Part shown: positions 1 through 7,245 of the stretch, one piece after another | How positions within the stretch are numbered: position 1 is the first letter of the stretch | Layout of the letters: each line of letters opens with the position of its first letter | Source: Clostridia bacterium | Lineage (GTDB): Bacteria; Bacillota; Clostridia; Lachnospirales; JAOARL01 | Direction: 5' to 3' | Assembly: GCA_025210555.1 (NCBI GenBank) | Contig: JAOARL010000008.1 | Location: 1 to 45,023, forward strand | DNA length: 45,023 nucleotides | Program-made: the position numbers and the translations under genes | The notes under the pieces: generated by a model | Databases searched by the model: none | The model's input: only the letters and a program-made list of their open reading frames with translations | Told to the model about the DNA's origin: nothing

Positions 1-43
1 CAATTTTATTTTTTTCTTCAATAGTTCGTTTTATTCTTTTCAT
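1..43 (-). CDS. 5' end of an unidentified gene (partial)
   Basis: Only the first 14 codons lie in the window; the gene continues past the left edge. The start is ATG at 41-43, preceded by an AAAGGAG Shine-Dalgarno seven bases upstream. The visible residues begin MKRIKRTIEEKNKI, a basic, helix-prone N-terminus that is too short for family assignment. It lies directly after the terminator at 71-113, so it probably starts a new transcription unit. Confidence 0.5.
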   Translation of the reverse strand, partial: MKRIKRTIEEKNKI

Positions 44-70
44 AGGATGCTCCTTTATTTTTTATAATCA

Positions 71-113
71 AAAAAGACCATATATCATTAACATGATATC
101 ACAGTCTTTTTTT
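71..113 (-). terminator. Terminator after the WG-repeat gene
   Basis: An outer stem AAAAAGAC/GTCTTTTT (71-78 with 104-111) encloses an inner stem ATATCAT/ATGATAT (82-88 with 93-99). T runs flank it on both strands, so it can work both ways. Its position just past the stop at 152 makes it the end of the minus-strand transcript. Confidence 0.75.
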
Positions 114-151
114 ATGAGTCTATTTTACAGGAATATTCTCCTTAGCCTTCT

Positions 152-2185
152 TTAATTATTGTTTATGAAAGTTATTTTAAAATTTGTTTCGTCAGCTTCA
201 GATAATCTAGTTCTATTGTATCTTACTGATCTCGGATCAAGTAAAGGATTCTTTTTTTGTATACCAAAATCGTCAAACCAGATATTTTTAGATTTGTAGC
301 CAAAGTTAGCCCCATTTTCAAAAGAACAAATCAGGTTTTTAGGTATAGCTTTTCCAATTTCGTCTTTAAATTCCTTGGTAATCAACTTATCATATTGTTT
401 AATAAACTCGTTTTTATCATTTATAATATACTCTTCATTATCTACAAATATAGTTATTGGATATTTAATCATATTTGAAAGTTTAATTTTATCATCTTCA
501 AAAATAGTTTTCTTTACATTTTCAGCAAAATCTTCTACCACATATTCATCTTTCACTCCCAACTTTCTATATCTCTTATAATATTCTTTTACATTTGCCA
601 ATTTAACTTCTAAAGTCTCTTTTTCAAATTCAAGATTTATTTTTTCAAAATCATCCAATTTTACTTTTAAAAAAATTGTTTTTGATTCATCATTTTCCAA
701 CCAAAAATACAATCCATTTCTAGCCCCTTCTAACTTGTGTGTAATTCCCAGTTCATCTATATAACTAGCCTTCATTTCTTCTTTAAAAGCATCATATTCT
801 ACTATGAATTGAATTAATCTATTGTTTACATATCCATAATAATCGTATGTAAATCCATCTCTTAAAATTTGAGGCATCTCATATCCATAATAATTGCCAA
901 AAAAGTAATTTTTCTTTATTCCATATTTATTTACATCACCTTCACCTTGTTTGTTTATATATCCACTGGAATCTTTTGTTTCTACAAATGCTAGTCCTCT
1001 ATTTCCAAATTGTGTAGCAGCTATATATTTAAAATCAATTAATATATTATCTTTTTCATCAATGTATCCCCATTTCCCATTTCTTTCAACCAATATTATT
1101 CCATCTTTAACCTCTTTGGAATTTACTGATTCTTCTATATAAAAAAGATAATCTTTCACATTATCGTATTTAGGTCCAATTACTTCATGCCCATCACTAT
1201 TTAAAAAACCAAATTTATTATCTCTTCTCATTTTGTGTAGTTCTTCATTTTTATCATGTCTATCTATGTAGCTATATTTTTCATCATTTACTTTTTCTAT
1301 ACTATAATTAAATATTTGAAAATGCCCATTTTTCTTAAGAGCAATTACATTACCAATTTTAATAGCATCTTCATAGACTTCATTTACTAGTTTTTCCAAT
1401 TGATTATTATATAACTCTATACCCAAGTTATTTTTAATAACAATTATTTTTTCGTTTAAAGCATAAATATCATTGTAAATACCTAGTTTTAAAATTTCAC
1501 CATTATTATTTATAATTCCTAATTTTTTATCTTTTTTTATGTACGTCAGTTCATCTGTTAATTTATCAACATATAAAAATTTTTCATCACTAATTTTTTC
1601 ACCATTGTAACTCATTAGAATCCAATAGTTCTCTTCATTCTTAATTCCTATTACATAACTATTTAACATTTTAATATCCTTATATTCTAATTCTACTAAA
1701 CTATTGTTTTTAATATCAAGTATACCTTTTTTAGAATTAAGTACTATCGCAATTTTATCTAAATATATATCTTCGACATCATCGTATTTGATTTCTACTA
1801 TTACATCACCATTTTTATCAATAAGTCCTCTTTTTTTATTCTTTTCAGCAATAACAAGTCCAAATTCAAATTTTGATAAATAGTCATATTCAATTGGAAT
1901 AACTATATCTCCATTATAGTTTTTATATCCATATTTATTTCTCGTTTTGTCTTTTACTAAAAATAGATTTTGCTCATTATTTAACTTTTCCTCTTCATCT
2001 ACTACTTCTTGTTTTTCTTTTACTTCTAAATCTTTATCAACCTCAAGTTTTATATCTTTATTTAATCTTATTTCTGATTCAATAACTTTTTCTTCACTTG
2101 ATTCTATTTCTATTTTTTCTATATTGCTTTCTGTTGATGTCATTATACTAAGTCCAAGTAATACTATTTTCAAAAAATTAATCAT
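152..2185 (-). CDS. Secreted WG-repeat protein
   Basis: This is a 677-residue protein. I chose the ATG at 2183-2185 because GGGAG lies seven bases upstream; a longer start six codons earlier has no ribosome site. The N-terminus (MINFLKIVLLGLSIM, then polar residues) is a signal peptide without a lipobox. Residues about 70-420 hold repeated strands of the type KYGYKNYNGDIVIPIEYD, KRGLIDKNGDVIVEIKYD and KWGYIDEKDNILIDFKYI, which are WG repeats thought to fold as a beta-propeller. The C-terminal 250 residues are not recognised. WG proteins are often surface-exposed with unknown ligands. The gene is a single unit between two terminators. The repeat call is firm, the function is unknown. Confidence 0.8.
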   Translation of the reverse strand: MINFLKIVLLGLSIMTSTESNIEKIEIESSEEKVIESEIRLNKDIKLEVDKDLEVKEKQEVVDEEEKLNNEQNLFLVKDKTRNKYGYKNYNGDIVIPIEYDYLSKFEFGLVIAEKNKKRGLIDKNGDVIVEIKYDDVEDIYLDKIAIVLNSKKGILDIKNNSLVELEYKDIKMLNSYVIGIKNEENYWILMSYNGEKISDEKFLYVDKLTDELTYIKKDKKLGIINNNGEILKLGIYNDIYALNEKIIVIKNNLGIELYNNQLEKLVNEVYEDAIKIGNVIALKKNGHFQIFNYSIEKVNDEKYSYIDRHDKNEELHKMRRDNKFGFLNSDGHEVIGPKYDNVKDYLFYIEESVNSKEVKDGIILVERNGKWGYIDEKDNILIDFKYIAATQFGNRGLAFVETKDSSGYINKQGEGDVNKYGIKKNYFFGNYYGYEMPQILRDGFTYDYYGYVNNRLIQFIVEYDAFKEEMKASYIDELGITHKLEGARNGLYFWLENDESKTIFLKVKLDDFEKINLEFEKETLEVKLANVKEYYKRYRKLGVKDEYVVEDFAENVKKTIFEDDKIKLSNMIKYPITIFVDNEEYIINDKNEFIKQYDKLITKEFKDEIGKAIPKNLICSFENGANFGYKSKNIWFDDFGIQKKNPLLDPRSVRYNRTRLSEADETNFKITFINNN

Positions 2186-2221
2186 AACTCCACTCCCTAT
2201 CATTAAATTTTACTTATAAAA

Positions 2222-2250
2222 TAAAGCAGCAATTATATAACTGCTACTTT
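2222..2250 (-). terminator. Terminator of yhaM
   Basis: Ten-base stem (2223-2232 with 2241-2250) around the loop TTATATAA. Read on the minus strand the two mismatches become G-U pairs, and the stem is followed by AUUUUA. The direction therefore matches yhaM, whose stop is five bases away. Confidence 0.8.
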
Positions 2251-2254
2251 TGGC

Positions 2255-3199
2255 TTAAAATTCTGATTTTCTTATATTTCTATTCATCATTCTATTATAA
2301 CCTACCCACACATCTTCGGTTTTAGCATTTTTTATTCCTTCTTCAAATACTTTAACTTTAGAATCCATGTTGTCAGCAAAATGAAGTATTAATGCTTCAA
2401 TTGTTGATGGAACCTTTGGAGATCCATACTCTAATTCACCATGATGAGCTAAAATTGAGTGCTTAATTAAATTCTTAAGCTCTTCTGGGAAGTCCTTTAT
2501 ATTTCTAGTTTTTTCAGTAACTAGTTCCACAGCTATTACCATATGCCCCACTAGTTGTCCTATATCACTATAGTCATTATATGGGAAGCTTGTTAGTTCA
2601 TAAACTTTACCAATATCATGAAGCATTGCTGAAATTACAATTAAGTCTTCATTAACTAGTCCTTTGTAATTTCGAGCTGCAAATTTACATATTCTGATTA
2701 TGTTAAGTGTATGCTCAAGTAACCCACCAAAATAATTATGATGCATTGATTTTGCTGCTGAATGACCTTTAAACAATTTTGCTATTTGTTCATCGTTTAC
2801 AAATATATCTTCAGCTAACTGCTTTATGTTTTTATCTTTCATTTGAGAAATGTATAGCTTAAATTCATCATACATTTCTTCTATATCATATTCTGTACTT
2901 GGAATATAATCTTCTAAATTATATTCATGATCTTCTGCTTTTCTAACTCTATAAACATTAAGTTGCTTACCGTTTTGATAAGTTATTACCATTCCTTCAA
3001 CCTTTACAAAATCTTTTTCCTCAAAGTCTCCTATTTCTTTATGCATATCCCAAACTTTCGCCTCAAGAATTCCTGTTTTATCCTGTAATCTAACATTTAT
3101 ATAATCTTTTCCTGCCTTTGTCTTCATAACTTGCTTACTTATACAAAGGAAGTAAGATGTAATTTGTTCGCCCTCTTTTAAATCTTTAATATATACCAT
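2255..3199 (-). CDS. yhaM: 3'-5' exoribonuclease YhaM (OB fold plus HD domain)
   Basis: A 314-residue cytoplasmic protein, the usual length for the YhaM/CMP-binding-factor family of 3'-5' exoribonucleases that trim RNA and some single-stranded DNA. Residues 1-90 form an OB fold (ITSYFLC..., DKTGILEAKVWD, VEGMVITYQNGKQLNV). Residues about 150-310 form an HD domain with HHNYFGGLLEHT, the metal-binding pair in AMLHDIGK, and HHGELEYG followed by ADNMDSK. The start ATG is preceded by a GAGGAAG-type site. It is monocistronic, with its own extended -10 element and terminator. Nothing unusual is seen, and the family assignment is strong. Confidence 0.93.
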   Translation of the reverse strand: MVYIKDLKEGEQITSYFLCISKQVMKTKAGKDYINVRLQDKTGILEAKVWDMHKEIGDFEEKDFVKVEGMVITYQNGKQLNVYRVRKAEDHEYNLEDYIPSTEYDIEEMYDEFKLYISQMKDKNIKQLAEDIFVNDEQIAKLFKGHSAAKSMHHNYFGGLLEHTLNIIRICKFAARNYKGLVNEDLIVISAMLHDIGKVYELTSFPYNDYSDIGQLVGHMVIAVELVTEKTRNIKDFPEELKNLIKHSILAHHGELEYGSPKVPSTIEALILHFADNMDSKVKVFEEGIKNAKTEDVWVGYNRMMNRNIRKSEF

Positions 3200-3229
3200 T
3201 TTTCTTCCTCACTTTCTTCTTTCGTTACT

Positions 3230-3238
3230 ATTCTACCA
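3230..3238 (-). promoter_or_regulatory. Extended -10 promoter of yhaM
   Basis: On the minus strand this reads TGGTAGAAT, a TGn-TAGAAT extended -10. A T-rich hexamer with 17-base spacing is the only -35 candidate. Confidence 0.45.
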
Positions 3239-3252
3239 TAATTGATTATATT

Positions 3253-3277
3253 AAAAAAGCATTACTTTGTAATGCTT
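3253..3277 (-). terminator. Terminator after the 3278-3715 gene
   Basis: A perfect nine-base stem AAGCATTAC/GTAATGCTT (3257-3265, 3269-3277) with loop TTT is followed on the minus strand by six T. It abuts the stop codon at 3278. Confidence 0.9.
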
Positions 3278-3715
3278 CTATGCGATATTTATAGTCTCCT
3301 CTATAATTTCTTTTGTTTCTTCTCCTCTGTATTCTGGTACTAAGTAAGGTTTTCTCATAGCTATCTCCTGCTCTATTCCATAATCAAGGTCTATATTAGA
3401 TCTAACAACCTCATTTTGTAATTCTAAAGTACTATCATCTAACTTCTTTTCTAACTTGGAAATTTCAATATTCTTTTGTTTTATACCTTTCCCAAGTGAG
3501 ATTGCTGTATAAGTCAAATATGTTCCAACTGCTGCTTGAAAAATACTCACACCTAAGTTCCCACCATTATTACTAAATATAGTAACACCTATACCTGTAA
3601 CAGTAGTAAATAATGCAAGCATTTCTAATTTGACAGCTTTACTGCAATTATCTATTTTTTGACTAATTTCAGTCATTCCATTTATTATATTTTCTTCTCT
3701 ATCCGTATATATCAT
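3278..3715 (-). CDS. Small two-helix membrane protein, unknown
   Basis: A 145-residue protein with no family I recognise. Residues about 28-47 (KLEMLALFTTVTGIGVTIFS) and 52-75 (NLGVSIFQAAVGTYLTYTAI) are hydrophobic hairpin-forming segments. They are preceded by an amphipathic helix and followed by a charged stretch likely to be a coiled coil (residues 78-105). The C-terminus is acidic. The ribosome site is weak (AGGATAGGG). It is the last gene of the group 4716-3278, read after the 106-residue gene, and ends in a strong terminator. The layout suggests a small membrane-anchored coiled coil; no function can be inferred. Confidence 0.65.
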   Translation of the reverse strand: MIYTDREENIINGMTEISQKIDNCSKAVKLEMLALFTTVTGIGVTIFSNNGGNLGVSIFQAAVGTYLTYTAISLGKGIKQKNIEISKLEKKLDDSTLELQNEVVRSNIDLDYGIEQEIAMRKPYLVPEYRGEETKEIIEETINIA

Positions 3716-3737
3716 AATTTGCCCTATCCTTCTAAAT

Positions 3738-4058
3738 CTATTTTATTATATCTTTTACATTTTCAATTTTTAAATTATTAAAACTTATAAGACTACCTTC
3801 AGTTTCTTCTTCCTCGCTATATTCTTCACTAAACAATGCTTGAGCTTTTTTAATATCATCTGTTTTTGTACTTATAAACTCTTCTTGCTCTTTAATTTTG
3901 TTTTCAATAAAACTAAATGGCATTATAATCCCTAATGCCTTATATATCTTTAACTTATTGTCAGCTTTAGTTATCTGGTTTATAGCATCTTCAATTATTA
4001 ATCCTTGTTCTTTTTCCTTATCAGAGTAATCAGGATAAATATATATAACTTTTCCCAT
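3738..4058 (-). CDS. Unknown charged protein, 106 aa
   Basis: This protein has no recognisable domain. It begins MGKVIYIYPDYSDKEKEQG and is largely helical and charged. One semi-hydrophobic stretch (residues 40-53, KALGIIMPFSFIEN) is followed by Lys/Glu-rich helices and a very acidic tract EEYSEEEETEG near residue 80. The start is backed by AAGGAGG seven bases upstream. It lies 22 bases before the 145-residue membrane-protein gene and the two are probably cotranscribed. The pairing suggests a shared role; nothing more can be said. Confidence 0.6.
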   Translation of the reverse strand: MGKVIYIYPDYSDKEKEQGLIIEDAINQITKADNKLKIYKALGIIMPFSFIENKIKEQEEFISTKTDDIKKAQALFSEEYSEEEETEGSLISFNNLKIENVKDIIK

Positions 4059-4077
4059 AACATCGCCTCCTTATAAT

Positions 4078-4104
4078 AAGCTTATCATAATTTAATATAA
4101 GCTT
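4078..4104 (-). other. Intergenic hairpin, possible attenuator
   Basis: An eight-base perfect stem AAGCTTAT/ATAAGCTT (4078-4085, 4097-4104) lies between the DUF1287 stop and the next ribosome site. The minus-strand tail is only TTATTATAA, so it is a weak terminator or an mRNA-processing hairpin. Confidence 0.4.
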
Positions 4105-4110
4105 CAATTT

Positions 4111-4716
4111 TTAATTAGTTACAATCCTAAACCTATGACTAAGCTTTGAAAAGTCATTCCAAGTTTCTAACATATCCTCCTCTTCTGTATATGGACCATC
4201 ATTGTGGATTAAATATGGAACCCCATCTCTATTTTTCTTATCAGATATTATAGCTATGTGGTCTACTCCACCTGTAAAAGTAACAATATCTCCTGGCTCA
4301 AATTCACTTATGTTGAGATTTAATTCTTTTTCATTCCTTCTAAAATATACTATTAAATTAGGAACTCTTCTAAAGTCTATATTTTTATCTTGCCTACCTG
4401 CAACCCTTGGATATTCTTTTATATTATTTTTTATATCTTCATCTATTTTATCTTTTAAATTATAATCTATTTCTTTAAGAGCCCTCCATATAACATCTGT
4501 ACAAACACCTTCATCTTTAGGTGGATAACCTCCAGAATAGTATTTACTTCTATATATAGGTTTATTAGAAACGTCAATCCTTGCTCCTTTTAGTATTTTG
4601 TCTGATATAGTGAGCTCTGATTTCACTTCTATATTATTAGATATATTATCAATATCCTCTTGTTTAGCTGTAATAAGCGCTGAACTAATTATCACTAAAA
4701 TAAAAATAATTCTCAT
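4111..4716 (-). CDS. DUF1287 family exported protein (NlpC/P60-like fold)
   Basis: A 201-residue protein. The start at 4714-4716 has AGGAG eight bases upstream; an in-frame ATG seven codons earlier overlaps that site and is rejected. A signal peptide (MRIIFILVIISSALITA) is followed by the DUF1287 domain. Visible motifs are GVCTDVIWRAL with Cys72 as likely nucleophile, YPRVAGRQDKNIDFRRVPNL, and EPGDIVTFTGGVDHIAIIS with His153, then IHNDGP. Cys and His in that order are typical of NlpC/P60-like cysteine hydrolases acting on cell-wall peptides or amides; activity is inferred. It leads the small group with the two unknown genes downstream. Confidence 0.82.
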   Translation of the reverse strand: MRIIFILVIISSALITAKQEDIDNISNNIEVKSELTISDKILKGARIDVSNKPIYRSKYYSGGYPPKDEGVCTDVIWRALKEIDYNLKDKIDEDIKNNIKEYPRVAGRQDKNIDFRRVPNLIVYFRRNEKELNLNISEFEPGDIVTFTGGVDHIAIISDKKNRDGVPYLIHNDGPYTEEEDMLETWNDFSKLSHRFRIVTN

Positions 4717-4751
4717 ATAATCATCTCCTAAATACATATTAATACTTTAAA

Positions 4752-4779
4752 TAAAAAAAAGCTACCCTCATGGGTAGCT
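4752..4779 (-). terminator. Terminator of the rubrerythrin-bcp operon
   Basis: Perfect eight-base stem AGCTACCC/GGGTAGCT (4760-4767, 4772-4779) with loop TCAT and an eight-T tail on the minus strand. It includes the bcp stop codon. Confidence 0.95.
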
Positions 4780-5242
4780 AATGTGAGTTTGCAATATAAT
4801 CTAATACTTCTTTTACATGTCCTGGAACTTTTATATTCCTATACTCTTTTAAAAGCTTTCCTTCTTCATCAATTATAAAAGTTGATCTAACAACCCCTTC
4901 ATACTCATTATTAAACATCTTTTTCCACTTCAACACATCATATGCTCTGCAAATTTCTTTGCTTTCATCTGAAAGTATTTCAAAATTTAAATTAAGCTTA
5001 TTTTTAAACTTAATATGTGATTTAACGCTATCTTTACTAATTCCTAAAATAGCTGTATTAAGTTCATCAAAGTCTTTCACATAATCTCTAAAGTTTTCAG
5101 CTTCAAGTGTACATCCAGAAGTATTATCTTTAGGATAAAAGTATATAACAACTTTTTTCCCTAAATAATCTCTAAGTTTTATTTCCTTTTCAGTTCCACT
5201 CATTAAAGAAAAATCTGGAACTTTTTTACCTATTTCTATCAT
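4778..5242 (-). CDS. bcp: Thioredoxin-dependent peroxiredoxin, Bcp type
   Basis: A 154-residue AhpC/TSA-family peroxidase that reduces hydrogen and organic peroxides in the cytoplasm. The start at 5240-5242 has AGGAG seven bases upstream; a reading frame 35 codons longer runs into the rubrerythrin gene and is not homologous. The peroxidatic Cys44 lies in YPKDNTSGCTLEA, and the family motif SKDSVKSHIKF follows. The position that carries a resolving Cys five residues later in E. coli Bcp is Glu-Asn here, so this is a 1-Cys type or uses another Cys, for example in KEICRAYD. It is cotranscribed with reverse rubrerythrin from a PerR-like controlled promoter. Confidence 0.93.
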   Translation of the reverse strand: MIEIGKKVPDFSLMSGTEKEIKLRDYLGKKVVIYFYPKDNTSGCTLEAENFRDYVKDFDELNTAILGISKDSVKSHIKFKNKLNLNFEILSDESKEICRAYDVLKWKKMFNNEYEGVVRSTFIIDEEGKLLKEYRNIKVPGHVKEVLDYIANSH

Positions 5243-5252
5243 AGTATCACTC

Positions 5253-5801
5253 CTATCCGAAGTATCTTTTAAGTAACCCTTCAAATCCTGCACCATGTCT
5301 AGCTTCATCTTTACACATTTCATGAACTGTATCATGAACAGCATCATATCCTAATTCCTTAGCAAGTGTAGCTAATTCTTTTTTACCCATACAAGCTCCA
5401 TGCTCAGCATCTTTTCTTAACTCTAAGTTTTTCTTAGTACTATCTGTAACTACTTCTCCTAAAAGTTCTGCAAATCTAGATGCATGATCTGCTTCTTCAA
5501 ATGCATATCTTTTAAATGCCTCTGCTACCTCTGGATATCCTTCTCTATCAGCTTGTCTGCTCATAGCAAGGTACATACCAACTTCTGTACATTCTCCCAT
5601 GAAATTAGCTCTTAATCCTTCAACTACTCTTTCATCTAAACCTTTTGCTACTCCAACCTTATGCTCATCTGCCCAAACGAGTCCATCAGTTTCTTTCATT
5701 TCTTCAAATTTATCTGCTCCTACTCCACATTGAGGACACATATCTGGTGCCTCTGTTCCTTCGTGGATATATCCACATACCTTACAAATATATTTTTTCA
5801 T
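5253..5801 (-). CDS. Reverse rubrerythrin
   Basis: A 182-residue protein with the domain order reversed from classical rubrerythrin. An N-terminal rubredoxin centre (Cys6, Cys9, Cys22, Cys25 in CKVCGY and CPQCG) is followed by a ferritin-like four-helix domain with diiron ligands in [25 protein letters not shown] and CKDEARHG. Reverse rubrerythrins of clostridia reduce peroxide and oxygen with NADH via a reductase and give oxygen tolerance. The start at 5799-5801 has GGAGG six bases upstream; the earlier in-frame Met is within the leader. It is first in the operon with bcp, 10 bases apart, under a PerR-like operator. Confidence 0.95.
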   Translation of the reverse strand: MKKYICKVCGYIHEGTEAPDMCPQCGVGADKFEEMKETDGLVWADEHKVGVAKGLDERVVEGLRANFMGECTEVGMYLAMSRQADREGYPEVAEAFKRYAFEEADHASRFAELLGEVVTDSTKKNLELRKDAEHGACMGKKELATLAKELGYDAVHDTVHEMCKDEARHGAGFEGLLKRYFG

Positions 5802-5827
5802 TTCTTTCCTCCGTTTTCTTTTCAAGT

Positions 5828-5842
5828 TTGTAATGATTACAA
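5828..5842 (-). promoter_or_regulatory. PerR-like operator
   Basis: TTGTAATGATTACAA is a perfect 7-1-7 inverted repeat. It differs from the PerR consensus TTATAATNATTATAA only at one symmetric pair. It covers the predicted transcription start of the rubrerythrin-bcp operon, a typical repressor position. Regulation by PerR is inferred; Fur-family relatives could also bind. Confidence 0.8.
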
Positions 5843-5846
5843 TTTA

Positions 5847-5874
5847 ATTATATCTAAAAAATATAAAAAAGCAA
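5847..5874 (-). promoter_or_regulatory. Sigma-A promoter of the rubrerythrin-bcp operon
   Basis: TTGCTT (5869-5874) and TATAAT (5847-5852) are spaced by 16 bases. The expected start near 5840 is inside the PerR-like box. Confidence 0.8.
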
Positions 5875-5908
5875 GTACATTTTTAAAATTATACTCACTT
5901 TTTAATAA

Positions 5909-6607
5909 TTATTTTATTTCAAATTCTTTAGTTTCTTTATCTAAATAACCTATCTTAATTTTGCATCCAAACTTATTTTCAAGTTCTACTGCAAGTTCGT
6001 CTCTAGCTTTAAGTAATCTTTCTTTATTAGCTTTAAATCCATCTAAAGGAAAGAATATGTTACTGCTTTCTTCTGTAACCTTTCCTTCTTCACTTTGTCT
6101 CCATATCCATCTTCTAGTTTTAATTTTATTTCCAACAGAATATACTATTTCGCCTTCATCTAAAGACTCTGCCTCTGTTTCTCCAAAAGGTATAAACTTA
6201 TCATTATCCCTTGATATTCTTACATAAATATCATCACCTGCAGTATCAATGTCATGTGCACCTAAAGGTATGAAATTTCTTATCGATATAGCATTACCTA
6301 AATCCACTACTGCATTAATATTAGGCAATCCTTTTTTCTTAGATACTCTTGTGAGTAAAGCTTCAATTGAACTCATGAATTTATTAGGATTAATATCTAA
6401 TACCCTAAAGGCTTCTCTATATAAATTTATCCTTGAATCTTCTTTTACTTTTTTATCTTCAAATTCAGTTTCAATCCTTGCTATTTCATTAGAAAGTAGC
6501 TCCTTTATACCGTCAGCATATTTATTATCTATTCCTTCTGCAACTATTGCACCAAAACATACATCAGGTAGCTTATCAAAAACTTTATCTTCTATTATAA
6601 ATTTCAT
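5909..6607 (-). CDS. B3/B4 tRNA-binding domain protein
   Basis: A 232-residue protein with the B3/B4 fold found in the beta subunit of phenylalanyl-tRNA synthetase, here free-standing. Key stretches are RINLYREAFRVLDINPNKF, SSIEALLTRV, GLPNINAVVDLGNAISIRN and PLGAHDIDTAGDDIYVR. Free-standing members are thought to act in editing or binding of charged tRNA, but function is not established. The ATG at 6605-6607 is preceded by GGAGG at six bases; the 20 extra in-frame codons upstream run through the preceding terminator and are excluded. It has its own extended -10 promoter. No terminator is seen after the stop. Confidence 0.85.
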   Translation of the reverse strand: MKFIIEDKVFDKLPDVCFGAIVAEGIDNKYADGIKELLSNEIARIETEFEDKKVKEDSRINLYREAFRVLDINPNKFMSSIEALLTRVSKKKGLPNINAVVDLGNAISIRNFIPLGAHDIDTAGDDIYVRISRDNDKFIPFGETEAESLDEGEIVYSVGNKIKTRRWIWRQSEEGKVTEESSNIFFPLDGFKANKERLLKARDELAVELENKFGCKIKIGYLDKETKEFEIK

Positions 6608-6637
6608 CTTATTCCTCCTTATAAATAAAATTAATGT

Positions 6638-6646
6638 ATTATAACA
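6638..6646 (-). promoter_or_regulatory. Extended -10 promoter of the B3/B4 gene
   Basis: The minus strand reads TGTTATAAT, a perfect TGn-TATAAT. The same TGTTATAAT element stands before ppiB and before the 88-residue gene at 23867. The -35 region is occupied by the preceding terminator and shows no match. Confidence 0.55.
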
Positions 6647-6647
6647 T

Positions 6648-6674
6648 AAAAAATAGGATGTATCCATCCTATTT
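6648..6674 (-). terminator. Terminator after the 6678-7193 gene
   Basis: Ten-base perfect stem AAATAGGATG/CATCCTATTT (6651-6660, 6665-6674), loop TATC, then TTTATG on the minus strand. Confidence 0.85.
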
Positions 6675-6677
6675 TTA

Positions 6678-7193
6678 CTAAATTAATTCTTTGTCTATAT
6701 TTTTGTCTTTTATAAATCTATATCTATATTCTTTATATTCACTATTTTTTTCTCTTTTATCATCTTCAGCGTATTCTAAATCTTTATAATTAAAATATTC
6801 TTCTATTTCACTTTTTGTTTCTTCTTTATAACTTGAGATAGTTTTTAATACTCCGACAGCTGCTGGAATTGATACTTCTGGTGAACATGTCCCAATTGTT
6901 GTGACTATAAAGCATATTCCAAAAGAAGATAAAACAGTTTCATCAAATTCTAGATTTCCTAGATGAAAGCATCTATTACGCTTTATTTCCTCTTCATTGT
7001 AACATAAATTCTCATCAACGCTTTTTACTGTTTCTAATCTATTATTTTTAATGATTTTCTTAAATTTTTCTGTTGTTGCTAAAATGCCCGTGGCAATCAG
7101 AACTGTCAAATTGTCTGTCGCTGCTAAAACTTCTCCTACTTTGTTCATTGAATTAAAATCTATTTTTTTTGCTATATTTTCTACTACATCCAT
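6678..7193 (-). CDS. Unknown protein with two hydrophobic segments, 171 aa
   Basis: Not recognised. Hydrophobic stretches lie at residues about 29-40 (LTVLIATGILAT) and 88-115 (VLSSFGICFIVTTIGT, then SIPAAVGVL). They are separated by a basic helical region with two cysteines. The C-terminus is strongly charged (Lys, Glu, Tyr). The start has AAGGAG seven bases upstream. It follows the 671-residue HTH gene by 52 bases on the same strand, with only a weak hairpin between, so the two are probably cotranscribed. The overall plan (short helical hairpin plus charged tail) resembles the unknown gene at 3278, without visible sequence identity. Confidence 0.65.
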   Translation of the reverse strand: MDVVENIAKKIDFNSMNKVGEVLAATDNLTVLIATGILATTEKFKKIIKNNRLETVKSVDENLCYNEEEIKRNRCFHLGNLEFDETVLSSFGICFIVTTIGTCSPEVSIPAAVGVLKTISSYKEETKSEIEEYFNYKDLEYAEDDKREKNSEYKEYRYRFIKDKNIDKELI

Positions 7194-7245
7194 TACTACA
7201 CTCCTTATTCAAATAAAAAAAGTACTTTATAACTTATTTCTTGTG

